Assembly (NCBI RefSeq): GCF_900230195.1
Contig: NZ_OCNE01000023.1
Location: forward strand, 1-64,000
Direction of reading: 5' to 3'
DNA: 64,000 nucleotides
Source of the DNA: Streptomyces zhaozhouensis
GTDB taxonomy: Bacteria; Actinomycetota; Actinomycetes; Streptomycetales; Streptomycetaceae
Positions 52,311 through 60,122 of this stretch are shown here, piece by piece. The notes under the pieces were generated by a model. The model saw nothing but the letters and a program-made list of their open reading frames with translations, did not search any database and was not told the origin of the DNA. Positions within the stretch are counted from its first letter, which is position 1. Each line of letters starts with the position of its first letter. A program made the translations under genes and the position numbers.

Positions 52311-52334
52311 CGGGGCCGGGGCCGGGGCCGGGGC
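52311..52334. repeat. hexanucleotide tandem repeat (CGGGGC)x4
   Basis: Four perfect CGGGGC copies immediately downstream of the stop codon of the minus-strand regulator (stop 52336-52338). Confidence 0.9.
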
Positions 52335-52335
52335 C

Positions 52336-53175
52336 CTAGGGGGCGAGGCGCGGGCCGACCACGGACAGCAGCTGGAGGCGTTCGTAGCTCTCCGTGCCGG
52401 GCTCCGCCGTGTAGACGAGGAGCCGGTGCGACTGGTCGAGGTCGAGCAGCGACTGGCAGTTCAGCTCCAGCAGCCCGACCTCCGGGTGGACGAAGCGCTT
52501 GACCGTGTCCGGTCGCACCCCGACCCGGTGTTCGTCCCACAGCGCGCGGAACTCCTCGCTCCGCGGGTACAGCAGCTCCGCCAGGCGCGCGGCCCTGGAG
52601 TCGGGGCCGCGCAGGCCGGCGATCTCGCGCAGGCCGCAGCCGAAGAGCCGGGAGAGCGCCGGATGGTCCTCCGGCGCGTAGAGCTGCCGGGAGGCCGGGT
52701 CGGTGAACCAGCGGTAGCCGATGCTGCGCTCCGGCCCGGTGAACCGGGTGGTGTCGCCGGTCAGGGCGACGCCCAGCGGGGTCTGGCGCAGCGTCTCCCC
52801 CAGCTCCGTGACGATCTCTGCGGGGGTGTCGCCCAGCCGGTCGAGGATGCGCAGCATCCCGGGGCTGACGTGGTCGCTGGCCGCGCCCCTGGGCGGCGGG
52901 TTGTGGCCGGCCAGCCGGAAGAGGTGGTCGCGCTCGACGACGGAGAGGTGCAGTCCCTGGGCGATGGACGCGATCATGTCGGGCGAGGGCTGCGGTCCCC
53001 GTTCCCGTTCGAGCCGGGCGTAGTAGTCGGTCGACATGTGGCAGAGGAAGGCGACCTCCTCGCGCCGCAGCCCGTCGGTCCTGCGCCGCCGGCCGCGCGG
53101 CAGCCCGACGTCCTCCGGCTGGAGCGACTCGCGCCGCCGCCGCAGGAACGCCGCGAGCCCGGTCCTGTCGATCAC
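52336..53175 (-). CDS. MmyB-like XRE regulator
   Basis: 279 residues; GTG 53175 after GGGGAG. N-terminal helix-turn-helix with GLPRGRRRRTDGLRREEVAF, ALCHMSTDYY-like (here FLCHMSTDYYARLERERGPQ). The C-terminal MmyB ligand-binding domain shows GLHLSVVERDHLFRLAGH and PALSRLFGCGLREIAGL. Such regulators commonly control the divergent short-chain dehydrogenase gene, and a 22-bp tandem repeat lies between the two here. Confidence 0.92.
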   Translation of the reverse strand: MIDRTGLAAFLRRRRESLQPEDVGLPRGRRRRTDGLRREEVAFLCHMSTDYYARLERERGPQPSPDMIASIAQGLHLSVVERDHLFRLAGHNPPPRGAASDHVSPGMLRILDRLGDTPAEIVTELGETLRQTPLGVALTGDTTRFTGPERSIGYRWFTDPASRQLYAPEDHPALSRLFGCGLREIAGLRGPDSRAARLAELLYPRSEEFRALWDEHRVGVRPDTVKRFVHPEVGLLELNCQSLLDLDQSHRLLVYTAEPGTESYERLQLLSVVGPRLAP

Positions 53176-53294
53176 CCGCGTGCTCCCCGCTCCCGTGTCG
53201 TGCCGACGCGCGTCGGCGGTGTCTCCGCCTTTGTACCGCCGGAACGGTGCGGCAGCCACGGCCCGCCGATCCCCCCTTCGCGGCACGCCGGCCG

Positions 53295-53338
53295 CTCGCG
53301 CCCGCCGAGCGGTGGACTCGCGCCCGCCGAGCGGTGGA
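53295..53338. repeat. perfect 22-bp tandem duplication in divergent promoter (operator candidate)
   Basis: Bases 53295-53316 are repeated exactly at 53317-53338; each unit contains the small dyad CCGC-CGA-GCGG. It sits between the MmyB-like regulator and the SDR gene. Confidence 0.75.
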
Positions 53339-53443
53339 TCAGCGGAACAGCGGATCGACAGGTCCTGGATGTCGTCGGCCCGCTCGCCGACGGTGGAGTC
53401 GGGACGACACGTCCGCACCGCGAGACCCGCCAGGAGGAGCCCC

Positions 53444-54391
53444 ATGGCCCGCACCACGCCCTCGTTCACCGTTCCCGACCTCTCCGGCGGGCGAGCAGTC
53501 GTCACCGGGGGCAGCGACGGCATCGGTCTCGGCATCGCGAAGCGGCTCGCCGCCGCCGGGGCCGAGGTCGTGCTGCCGGTGCGCGATCCGCGCAAGGGCG
53601 AGGCGGCGCTGGCCTCGATCCGGGAGGACGTCCCCGACGCCGAGGTCTCGCTCCGCCGGCTGGACCTCGCCTCGCTCGCCTCGGTGGTGGAACTGGCCGG
53701 GACGCTGCGGGACGAAGGGCGCCCGATCCGGTTGCTGATCAACAACGCGGGCGTGATGACCCCGCCCGCACGGCGGACCACCGCCGACGGGTTCGAGCTC
53801 CAGTTCGGCACCAACCACCTCGGGCACTTCGCGCTGGTCACCCGGCTGCTGCCGCTGCTGAGGGCCGGCCGGGCGCGGGTGACCTCGCAGATCAGCGTCG
53901 CGGCCAACCGGCACTCCCTGAACTGGTCCGACCCGCAGTGGGAACGCGCGTACCGGGCCTTCCCCGCCTACAGCCAGTCCAAGATCGCGCTCGGGCTCTT
54001 CGGTCTGGCGCTCGACCGCCGCAGCCGGGCCGAGGGGTGGGGCCTCACCAGCAACCTCTCCCACCCGGGTGTCGCCCCGACCAGCCTGCTGGCGGCCCGC
54101 CCCGAGACGGGCCGCGAGCGGGACGGCCTCGACGTGCGGCTGATCCGGGCGCTGTCGGCGCGGGGCCTCGTCGTCGGCACGGTCGACAGCGCGCGGCTAC
54201 CCGCGCTGTACGCCGCCACCTCGCCCGACGCGCTGGGCGGCCGGCTCTACGGCCCGAGCGGCCTGGGCCATCTGGGCGGGCCGCCCGCCGAGCAGCGGAT
54301 GTTCCGCCGGCTGCGCGACGAGGAGGAGGCCGAGCGGGTGTGGCGGCTCTCCGAGGAGCTGGTCGACGGGGCGCTGCGCGCCGCGCGCTGA
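53444..54391 (+). CDS. short-chain dehydrogenase/reductase
   Basis: 315 residues; ATG 53444 after AGGAGGAG. Rossmann motif VVTGGSDGIGLGIAKRL, NNAGVMTPP and the active-site pair in YSQSKIALGLFG (YxxxK). It resembles retinol-dehydrogenase-like SDRs usually divergent from MmyB-type regulators. The substrate is unknown. Confidence 0.92.
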   Translation: MARTTPSFTVPDLSGGRAVVTGGSDGIGLGIAKRLAAAGAEVVLPVRDPRKGEAALASIREDVPDAEVSLRRLDLASLASVVELAGTLRDEGRPIRLLINNAGVMTPPARRTTADGFELQFGTNHLGHFALVTRLLPLLRAGRARVTSQISVAANRHSLNWSDPQWERAYRAFPAYSQSKIALGLFGLALDRRSRAEGWGLTSNLSHPGVAPTSLLAARPETGRERDGLDVRLIRALSARGLVVGTVDSARLPALYAATSPDALGGRLYGPSGLGHLGGPPAEQRMFRRLRDEEEAERVWRLSEELVDGALRAAR

Positions 54392-54414
54392 CCCGCGCCC
54401 CCGTGGCGCGGGTC
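54390..54414. terminator. hairpin between convergent SDR and MMPL genes
   Basis: GACCCGCGC 54390-54398 pairs with GCGCGGGTC 54406-54414. Confidence 0.65.
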
Positions 54415-54423
54415 GGCGCGGGC

Positions 54424-56688
54424 TCACTCGGGACGGGTCGCGGACGACAGCGGCGCCGGGGCCTCGGGCCGGGTCGTCGTCGGCGCGCCGGCGGCCGGCC
54501 CCTCGTGCAGGCCGAAGCGGTCGTGCACGCGGCGCAGCGCGGGCGGCGCCCACCACATCGCCTCGCCGCCCAGCCTCATCGCGGCGGGCAGCAGCGCGCC
54601 CCTGATCAGCGTCGCGTCCATCAGCACGGCCAGCGGCAGGCCGACGCCCAGCGCCTGCATGAAGGAGATCTCCGAGATCAGGAACGCGAGGAAGACCACC
54701 GAGAGCGCGACGGCCGCCGCCGTCACGATCCGGCCCACGCGCTCCAGTCCGACGGCGACCGCCGTGGTGGGGTCGGCACCGCCCTCGTACTCCTCGCGGA
54801 TCCGGGAGAGCAGGAAGACCTGGTAGTCCATGCCGAGTCCGAAGGCGCAGGCGAAGAGGAGCACGGGAACCGTGGAGACCACCTCGCCGGTGACGGTGAA
54901 GCCCAGCAGCCCGGAGAGATGACCGTCCTGGAAGCCCCAGACCAGCACGCCGAACGCGGCCGTCAGCCCGAGCGCGCTCAGCAGCATCGCGACGAACGGC
55001 AGCAACACGCTGCCGGTCAGCAGGAAGAGCAGCACCACCATCGCGGCCAGCAGCGTCAGCCCGGCGACCGGCAGCCGGTCCAGGATGCTGTCCGTGCTGT
55101 CCATGGCCACCGCGACCCGGCCGCCCACCTCGGCCTCGCCCGGCGCCTCCACCGCGCGGGCGGCCTCCACCAGGTCCTCCAGCGCGCTGTTGCCGACCGC
55201 TTCCGGGACCACCTGCAACGAGGTGGCGCCGCCGTCGGCGGAGACCATCCCCGCGTGCGCGGGACCGGGTTCGGCTACCGGCACGCCGTCCACGTAGGAG
55301 CCGGTCGCGGCGTCCACCCGGGAGACGTCGGCCAGCCGGGACAGCTCCGCCGCGTAGGCGGCGAGTCGGTCGGTGTTCTCCTCCGGCGGCAGCGAGGGGA
55401 GCACCACGGAGAGCGCGTCGGACTCGCCCGCGTCGAAGTCGGCCCGCAGCTCCTCGGCGACCTGCCGGCCCGCCGAGGACTCCGGCAGCCCGCGCTCGTC
55501 GGCGCTGCCCAGCTTGATGTCGAGGAACGGGGCCCCGAGGACCAGCAGAAGCAGCGTGCCCAGCGTGGCGACCGGCACCGCCCGGCGCATCACCACCGAG
55601 GCCAGCCGGTGCCAGAACCCGTTCTCCACCGCGTCCCCGGCCGCGGAGCCGCCGCGCCGCCGCGGCATCCGCCCGGCGTTGGCGCGCGACCCGAGCACGG
55701 CCAGCAGCACCGGCAGCACCGTCAACGTGACCAGGGCGGTCAGCAGCGAGACCGCGATCCCCGCGTACGCCATGGAACGCAGCGCCAGCGCCGGGAACCA
55801 GGCGAGGCTGGCCAGGGTGACGGCGACGGTCACCGCGGAGAAGATCACGGTGCGGCCGGCGGAGAGCATCATCAGCCGTATCGCCTCGGCCTGCTCCCGG
55901 CCGGCCGCCAGCTCCTCCCGGTAGCGGTTGACCATCAACAGGCTGTAGTCCACGGCCAGTCCCAGACCGAGCACGGTGACCACGTTCACCGCGAAGACCG
56001 ACAGGTCCGTCACGCCCGCCAGCGCCCACAGCAGTCCCAGCGTCAGCAGGATCGTGACGACGCCCACGGCCAGCGGCAGCGCGGCGGCCAGCAGGCTGCC
56101 GAAGACGGCGATCAGCACGATCAGCAGCAGCGGGAACGCGAGCAGTTCGCCGCGGATCGCGTCACGTTCACTCAGCTCGCTCAGCTCCTGGTTGATGACG
56201 GCCGGCCCGCCGAAGACGATCTCGACGCCCGCCGCCACCTCGCCCTCGTACGTGGGCTCCAGGTCGGCCAGCCGCTTGCCCGCCTCCGTCTCGTCGCCCT
56301 CGACCGCCGCGAGCACCAGTGCCGCTCCGCCGTCCTCGGCGCGCAGCCCGGGGGCGGGCGCCTCGTCCCAGTAGGAGACGACCTGCGCCACCCCGTCCTC
56401 GGCCGCCAGCCGCGCCGCGAGGTCGGCGCCGTACGCGGCCACGCCCGGGTCGTCCACGCCGTCCTCGGCGCGGACCAGCAGCACCAGGTTCAGCTCCTCG
56501 CGTCCGAAGCGCTCCGCCAGGGCGTCGGCCGCCCGGCTGGACTCGGCCGCCGGGTCGTTGAAGCCGCCGCCCTTCAGCCGGTCGAAGAGCACCCCTCCGG
56601 TGCCGGCGCCGGCCAGCGCCAGCACCACAGCCACCAGCAGTACGGCGCGGCGCCGCCGCAGCAGCACAGCGCCCAGTCGTCCCAACAT
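54424..56688 (-). CDS. MMPL-family RND transporter
   Basis: 754 residues. Two MMPL halves, each with a periplasmic loop and five or six membrane helices. Characteristic motifs are GLGLAVDYSLLMVNRYREEL in the first half and GLGMDYQVFLLSRIREEY in the second. Proton-driven export of lipids or hydrophobic compounds is typical. It is transcribed alone; upstream lies a divergent secreted SGNH hydrolase. Confidence 0.93.
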   Translation of the reverse strand: MLGRLGAVLLRRRRAVLLVAVVLALAGAGTGGVLFDRLKGGGFNDPAAESSRAADALAERFGREELNLVLLVRAEDGVDDPGVAAYGADLAARLAAEDGVAQVVSYWDEAPAPGLRAEDGGAALVLAAVEGDETEAGKRLADLEPTYEGEVAAGVEIVFGGPAVINQELSELSERDAIRGELLAFPLLLIVLIAVFGSLLAAALPLAVGVVTILLTLGLLWALAGVTDLSVFAVNVVTVLGLGLAVDYSLLMVNRYREELAAGREQAEAIRLMMLSAGRTVIFSAVTVAVTLASLAWFPALALRSMAYAGIAVSLLTALVTLTVLPVLLAVLGSRANAGRMPRRRGGSAAGDAVENGFWHRLASVVMRRAVPVATLGTLLLLVLGAPFLDIKLGSADERGLPESSAGRQVAEELRADFDAGESDALSVVLPSLPPEENTDRLAAYAAELSRLADVSRVDAATGSYVDGVPVAEPGPAHAGMVSADGGATSLQVVPEAVGNSALEDLVEAARAVEAPGEAEVGGRVAVAMDSTDSILDRLPVAGLTLLAAMVVLLFLLTGSVLLPFVAMLLSALGLTAAFGVLVWGFQDGHLSGLLGFTVTGEVVSTVPVLLFACAFGLGMDYQVFLLSRIREEYEGGADPTTAVAVGLERVGRIVTAAAVALSVVFLAFLISEISFMQALGVGLPLAVLMDATLIRGALLPAAMRLGGEAMWWAPPALRRVHDRFGLHEGPAAGAPTTTRPEAPAPLSSATRPE

Positions 56689-56970
56689 GCCAGCTCCGCT
56701 CCCCAGGTGTTCGTTTCGCCTGCCCCTACGACGGACCCGGCCGCCGAGGCTGTGACACGAAACGCGCCGGCGCGGCGAATGAGACCTGGATCACGGCCTC
56801 CTCGTCACGACGCCGCGTCAACGAGGGGCGACGAGCTGACCGATTCGCCCCGTTGAGCGGAGCGTGGGGCGGCGGGAGGATGGGAGGCGGCCACCGGGTG
56901 GGGCTGAGCGCGGCGTCACGGGACGGGTCGCGCGCCGGCGGTTTCCCAGCCCTACCCTGGAGCAGCCCCC

Positions 56971-57741
56971 ATGCGCACGCGTGTCCGAAACCCCCGGCCG
57001 ATCGTGGCCATCCCCGCACTGCTCGCCCTGGTCGGCGCCCTGCTGCTGACCCTGCTCGCCTCCCCCGCGCGGGCCGCGGGACCGTCCGCCCCGGCCGCCG
57101 AGCCGACCCGGATCATGGCGCTCGGCGACTCGATCACCGGCTCGCCCGGCTGCTGGCGCGCCCTGCTCTGGCAGGACCTGCGGGACGCCGGCTACGCCGA
57201 CGGCGTCGACTTCGTCGGCTCCCGCACCCCCGACGGCTGCGGCTTCGACTTCGACGGCGAACACGAGGGCCACGGCGGCATCCTCGCCACCGGCATCGTC
57301 CGCGACGGCCTGCTGCCCGGCTGGATGGCCGGCGCCGACCCCGACGTGGTGATGATGACCCTGGGCACCAACGACGTGTGGAGCGGGCTGTCCACGGAGG
57401 CCGTGCTGGAGGCCTACACGACGATGGTCGGCCAGATGCGCGCCCACAACCCGGAGGTCCGGGTGCTGGTCGCGCAGATCCTGCCGATGGACCCCAACGG
57501 CTGCGCCGACTGCGGCGGCGGAGTGGTCGAGCTGAACGCGGCGATCCCCGGCTGGGCCGCCGCGCTGTCCACGGGCGGGTCCCCGTTGACCGTGGTCGAC
57601 CTGTGGACCGGCTTCGACACGGCGACCGACACGGCGGACGGCGTCCACCCCAACGACTCCGGCATCCGCAAGATGGCCGACACCTGGTATCCGGCGCTGA
57701 CCGGCGTGTTGGACGACCTGGGACCGGCGACGGTTCGCTGA
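56971..57741 (+). CDS. secreted SGNH/GDSL hydrolase
   Basis: 256 residues; ATG 56971. Signal peptide with core VAIPALLALVGALLLTLLA, cleavage near ARA-AG. Catalytic Ser in block I ALGDSITG (S54), block III MTLGTNDVW and block V DGVHPND (D223, H226). Secreted esterase/lipase of SGNH type. Five cysteines (for example GCWRALL, GCGF, CADCGG) suggest disulfides. It ends at a hairpin. Confidence 0.92.
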   Translation: MRTRVRNPRPIVAIPALLALVGALLLTLLASPARAAGPSAPAAEPTRIMALGDSITGSPGCWRALLWQDLRDAGYADGVDFVGSRTPDGCGFDFDGEHEGHGGILATGIVRDGLLPGWMAGADPDVVMMTLGTNDVWSGLSTEAVLEAYTTMVGQMRAHNPEVRVLVAQILPMDPNGCADCGGGVVELNAAIPGWAAALSTGGSPLTVVDLWTGFDTATDTADGVHPNDSGIRKMADTWYPALTGVLDDLGPATVR

Positions 57742-57743
57742 CA

Positions 57744-57777
57744 CCGGCGTGCGGCCGGCGGGCCGGCCGCGCACCGG
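57744..57777. terminator. hairpin between convergent genes
   Basis: GCGGCCGGC and GCCGGCCGC arms extended by outer CCGG pairs with two mismatches. Confidence 0.65.
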
Positions 57778-57783
57778 CGGGCG

Positions 57784-58488
57784 TCAGGGGAATGACGGCC
57801 ACCGCCGCTCGTCGAAGGGCTCGCCCTCGGCGTCGTAGGCCACGACCCGGTAGCCGTCGGACAGGTCGGGCAGCCGCTCGGGGTCGAGGAACCACACGCC
57901 CCAGTCGGCTCCCTCCAGCGCCACCACGGTCGCCTCGTAGGTCGTCGTGGTCTCCTCGGAGACCACCTCGACCCGCGAGGGCCTGCCCTCCCCGAGCCGC
58001 CACGACCCGCTGACGGCCAGCGGGACGCCCTGTTCGGTGGTGATGTCGAGGCTGAGGCTCTCCGGGTTGATGCTGTCGCCGACGACGCCCCTGGCCTCGT
58101 CGGCGGCCTCCTCGAAGGTGTCCGGCTCGGTGAAGAAGTAGTTCTGCCGCCCCTCCGCGAGCAGGCCGAGCACCAGGTCGTCGTTGACCACCACCGGTTC
58201 CTCGGGCCCGACCTCCCGCACCTCTCCCGGCGAGGTGGCGACGGGCGGGTCGGTGACGCTCTCCTCCCCGTCCTGGCCGCCGTTCTCTCCGCCCCACCAG
58301 GCGGGGGCGGTCGCGAGCACGACGGCGAGCACGCCCGCCGCCCCGGCGCCCCCCAGCGCCAGCGCACGCCGGCGCGCCCTGAGCTTCCGCCCCCGGCGGA
58401 CGATGCTGTCGACGGGAGCCGGGCCGGCCTCCATCCGCTGCGCCGCCCGGCGCAGCTCCACGAGGAACGTGTCCTCCTCATCCGCCAC
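57784..58488 (-). CDS. membrane-tethered protein of ECF operon, likely anti-sigma or sensor
   Basis: 234 residues. A ~35-residue cytosolic N terminus (VELRRAAQRMEAG, RRGRKLRARRR) is followed by one membrane helix (ALALGGAGAAGVLAVVLATA) and an extracellular domain. The latter contains LLAEGRQNYFF, EAADEARGVVGDSINPESLS, SGSWRLGEGRP and VALEGADWGVWFLDP. The same pattern recurs in the secreted protein at 59045-59605. It starts six bases after the sigma-factor stop, the position typical of anti-sigma factors; no zinc-binding HxxxCxxC motif is seen. Confidence 0.82.
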   Translation of the reverse strand: MADEEDTFLVELRRAAQRMEAGPAPVDSIVRRGRKLRARRRALALGGAGAAGVLAVVLATAPAWWGGENGGQDGEESVTDPPVATSPGEVREVGPEEPVVVNDDLVLGLLAEGRQNYFFTEPDTFEEAADEARGVVGDSINPESLSLDITTEQGVPLAVSGSWRLGEGRPSRVEVVSEETTTTYEATVVALEGADWGVWFLDPERLPDLSDGYRVVAYDAEGEPFDERRWPSFP

Positions 58489-58494
58489 GGCTGG

Positions 58495-59019
58495 TCACCT
58501 CCTGCTCCCTTCCGGACGCAGCACGCGAACGGCCGGGTCGGCACGCAGCTTCTCCAAGCCACGCGCCGCCCGGCTGCGTACGGTGCCGAGCCGGACCCCC
58601 AACAGCGTCGCCACCTCGGTCTCGGTGCGGTCCTCGACATAACGCAGGACGACGGCGGCACGTTGCCGTGCCGGGAGCCTTCGCAGTGCGTGCGCCAACA
58701 CGTCGCGGGCCAGCACCTGTTCGGTCCGGTCGCGATCGCTCCGCTCCGGAAACCGGGTGGTCAGCCATTCGAACACCCGAAGCCCGCGGACACGGTCCCG
58801 ATGGGCGTTGATCATGATGCGCCACGCGTAGGCGTCCGGATCGTTCGCCTGCGCGACACGGTGCCACTGGGCGTAGGACTTGGCCAGCGCCACCTGCACC
58901 AGGTCTTCCGCGTCGTGGTGGTGGCCGGTCAGGAGGTACGCCGTGCGCAGCATCCGGGGCCACCGGCTGACCGCGAAGCTCCTGAACTCGGCCTCGTGGG
59001 CCTCGGATGTTCGAGTCAT
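58495..59019 (-). CDS. SigE-family ECF RNA polymerase sigma factor
   Basis: 174 residues. Region 2 FAVSRWPRMLRTAYLLTGHH, HDAEDLVQVALAKSYAQW; region 4 LRRLPARQRAAVVLRYVEDR, TETEVATLLGVRLGTVRSRA. This is the small actinobacterial 'SigE family' ECF group. It is flanked in the same operon by the secreted protein (25 bp upstream) and the membrane protein (6 bp downstream). Confidence 0.94.
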   Translation of the reverse strand: MTRTSEAHEAEFRSFAVSRWPRMLRTAYLLTGHHHDAEDLVQVALAKSYAQWHRVAQANDPDAYAWRIMINAHRDRVRGLRVFEWLTTRFPERSDRDRTEQVLARDVLAHALRRLPARQRAAVVLRYVEDRTETEVATLLGVRLGTVRSRAARGLEKLRADPAVRVLRPEGSRR

Positions 59020-59044
59020 GTGGGGGTGTGGGTCGTGAGCGGAC

Positions 59045-59605
59045 TCAGAAGCCGGTCGCGATCTCGATCTCGTCGATCACGTCGCCGTCGGCGTCGCTGG
59101 CGGTGATGGTGAAGGCGTCGCCCTCGACGCCGGCGGCGACCGGGTCGAAGTAGTAGGTGCCCCAGCCGTCCACGTCCTCCAGCGCCACCGGCTGCGCGTA
59201 GTAGCCGAAGTCGGCGCCCTCGGCGACGATCTCGATGTGCGGCACGCCCTCGTCGAGGCGCCAGGCCCCGGTGATCAGCTCGACCTGGCCGTCCACGGAG
59301 GAGACGCCGGCGCTGATGCTGTTCGGGCGGATGTCGTCGCCGACCAGTTCCCTGGCCGACTCGACCGCCTCGTCGAAGGCGGCCGGGTCGGAGACGACGT
59401 AGTTCTGCTTGCCCTCGGGGAGCAGGCCCATCACGTTCTCGGCGTTGATCTCCACCGCCTCGTAGGGCGCGACCTCGATCAGGTCCATCCCACCGAGCGT
59501 CTCCACCTCGCCCGCGTGCGCGGTCGGGGAGAACAGGAGCGCGGCCCCGGCGACGGCGACGCCGCTCGCCAGCAGGGTGCGCCTCAGGGTGGTGGTGACG
59601 GTCAT
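59045..59605 (-). CDS. secreted paralogue of the ECF-linked extracellular domain
   Basis: 186 residues. Signal peptide LLASGVAVAGAALLFSPTAHA, then a single domain with LLPEGKQNYVV, EAVESARELVGDDIRPNSIS, TGAWRLDEGVP and VALEDVDGWGTYYFDP. It aligns block by block with the extracellular part of the membrane protein at 57784-58488. It is the first gene of the three-gene operon. It may be a soluble ligand, competitor or co-sensor for the tethered copy. No known family was recognised. Confidence 0.85.
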   Translation of the reverse strand: MTVTTTLRRTLLASGVAVAGAALLFSPTAHAGEVETLGGMDLIEVAPYEAVEINAENVMGLLPEGKQNYVVSDPAAFDEAVESARELVGDDIRPNSISAGVSSVDGQVELITGAWRLDEGVPHIEIVAEGADFGYYAQPVALEDVDGWGTYYFDPVAAGVEGDAFTITASDADGDVIDEIEIATGF

Positions 59606-59668
59606 GAACCCCTCCAGAGGGTCTCGTCGTTGGTCTGTCGTACCTCAGACGTGACCTCTGGCCCGAAC

Positions 59669-59866
59669 CTATCCCCTGCCCGACGGACTCTTCTCCGACG
59701 GTGTCCCCCCACCGGTGCCGGCCCCCGGCCGCGGGCCGGGCCTGGGCCCCGGCTGACCGGGACCCGGCTGGTCCGGGCCCGGCGGTCGCGGCGGTACGGG
59801 GTCGGGCGGCGGCGCGGGCTTCGGGGGAACGGGGTCCGGCTCGGGCCCCGGCCTCGGCGTGCTCAT
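59669..59866 (-). CDS. small proline/glycine-rich protein
   Basis: 65 residues; ATG 59866 after GGGAGGG. Almost entirely PGP/PxP repeats (MSTPRPGPEPDPVPPKP) with a Gly/Ser tail. Low complexity makes the call uncertain, but the ribosome-binding site is good. Function unknown. Confidence 0.5.
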   Translation of the reverse strand: MSTPRPGPEPDPVPPKPAPPPDPVPPRPPGPDQPGPGQPGPRPGPRPGAGTGGGTPSEKSPSGRG

Positions 59867-60122
59867 CGGGCACCCTCCCTCGACGACGGGCGGACGCCCC
59901 GGGTACCCCGCCTCCGGCCCCCCAAACGGCGCCGCCCTCCGGCCGGCGACACGCGACACGCGACCGGAGCACGCTGTGCGCGGTTGCGCGGGCTCGGCCC
60001 GGGATGATCGAAACCGTGCCATTCCGTCAGGAAGCCCCCGGATCGGTGGCGTGGCGGTTTCACCGAGGACGCCTCGGGCACGCGCCGGGAAGTCGCGAAA
60101 CCATAACGAAGGAGGGCGGAAG

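Noticed and set aside
52426..56856. Very long open frame (about 1476 codons) on plus across the regulator, SDR and MMPL region
   Set aside because: Arg/Gln/His-rich antisense or shifted-frame shadow of three recognisable genes; a by-product of extreme GC content.
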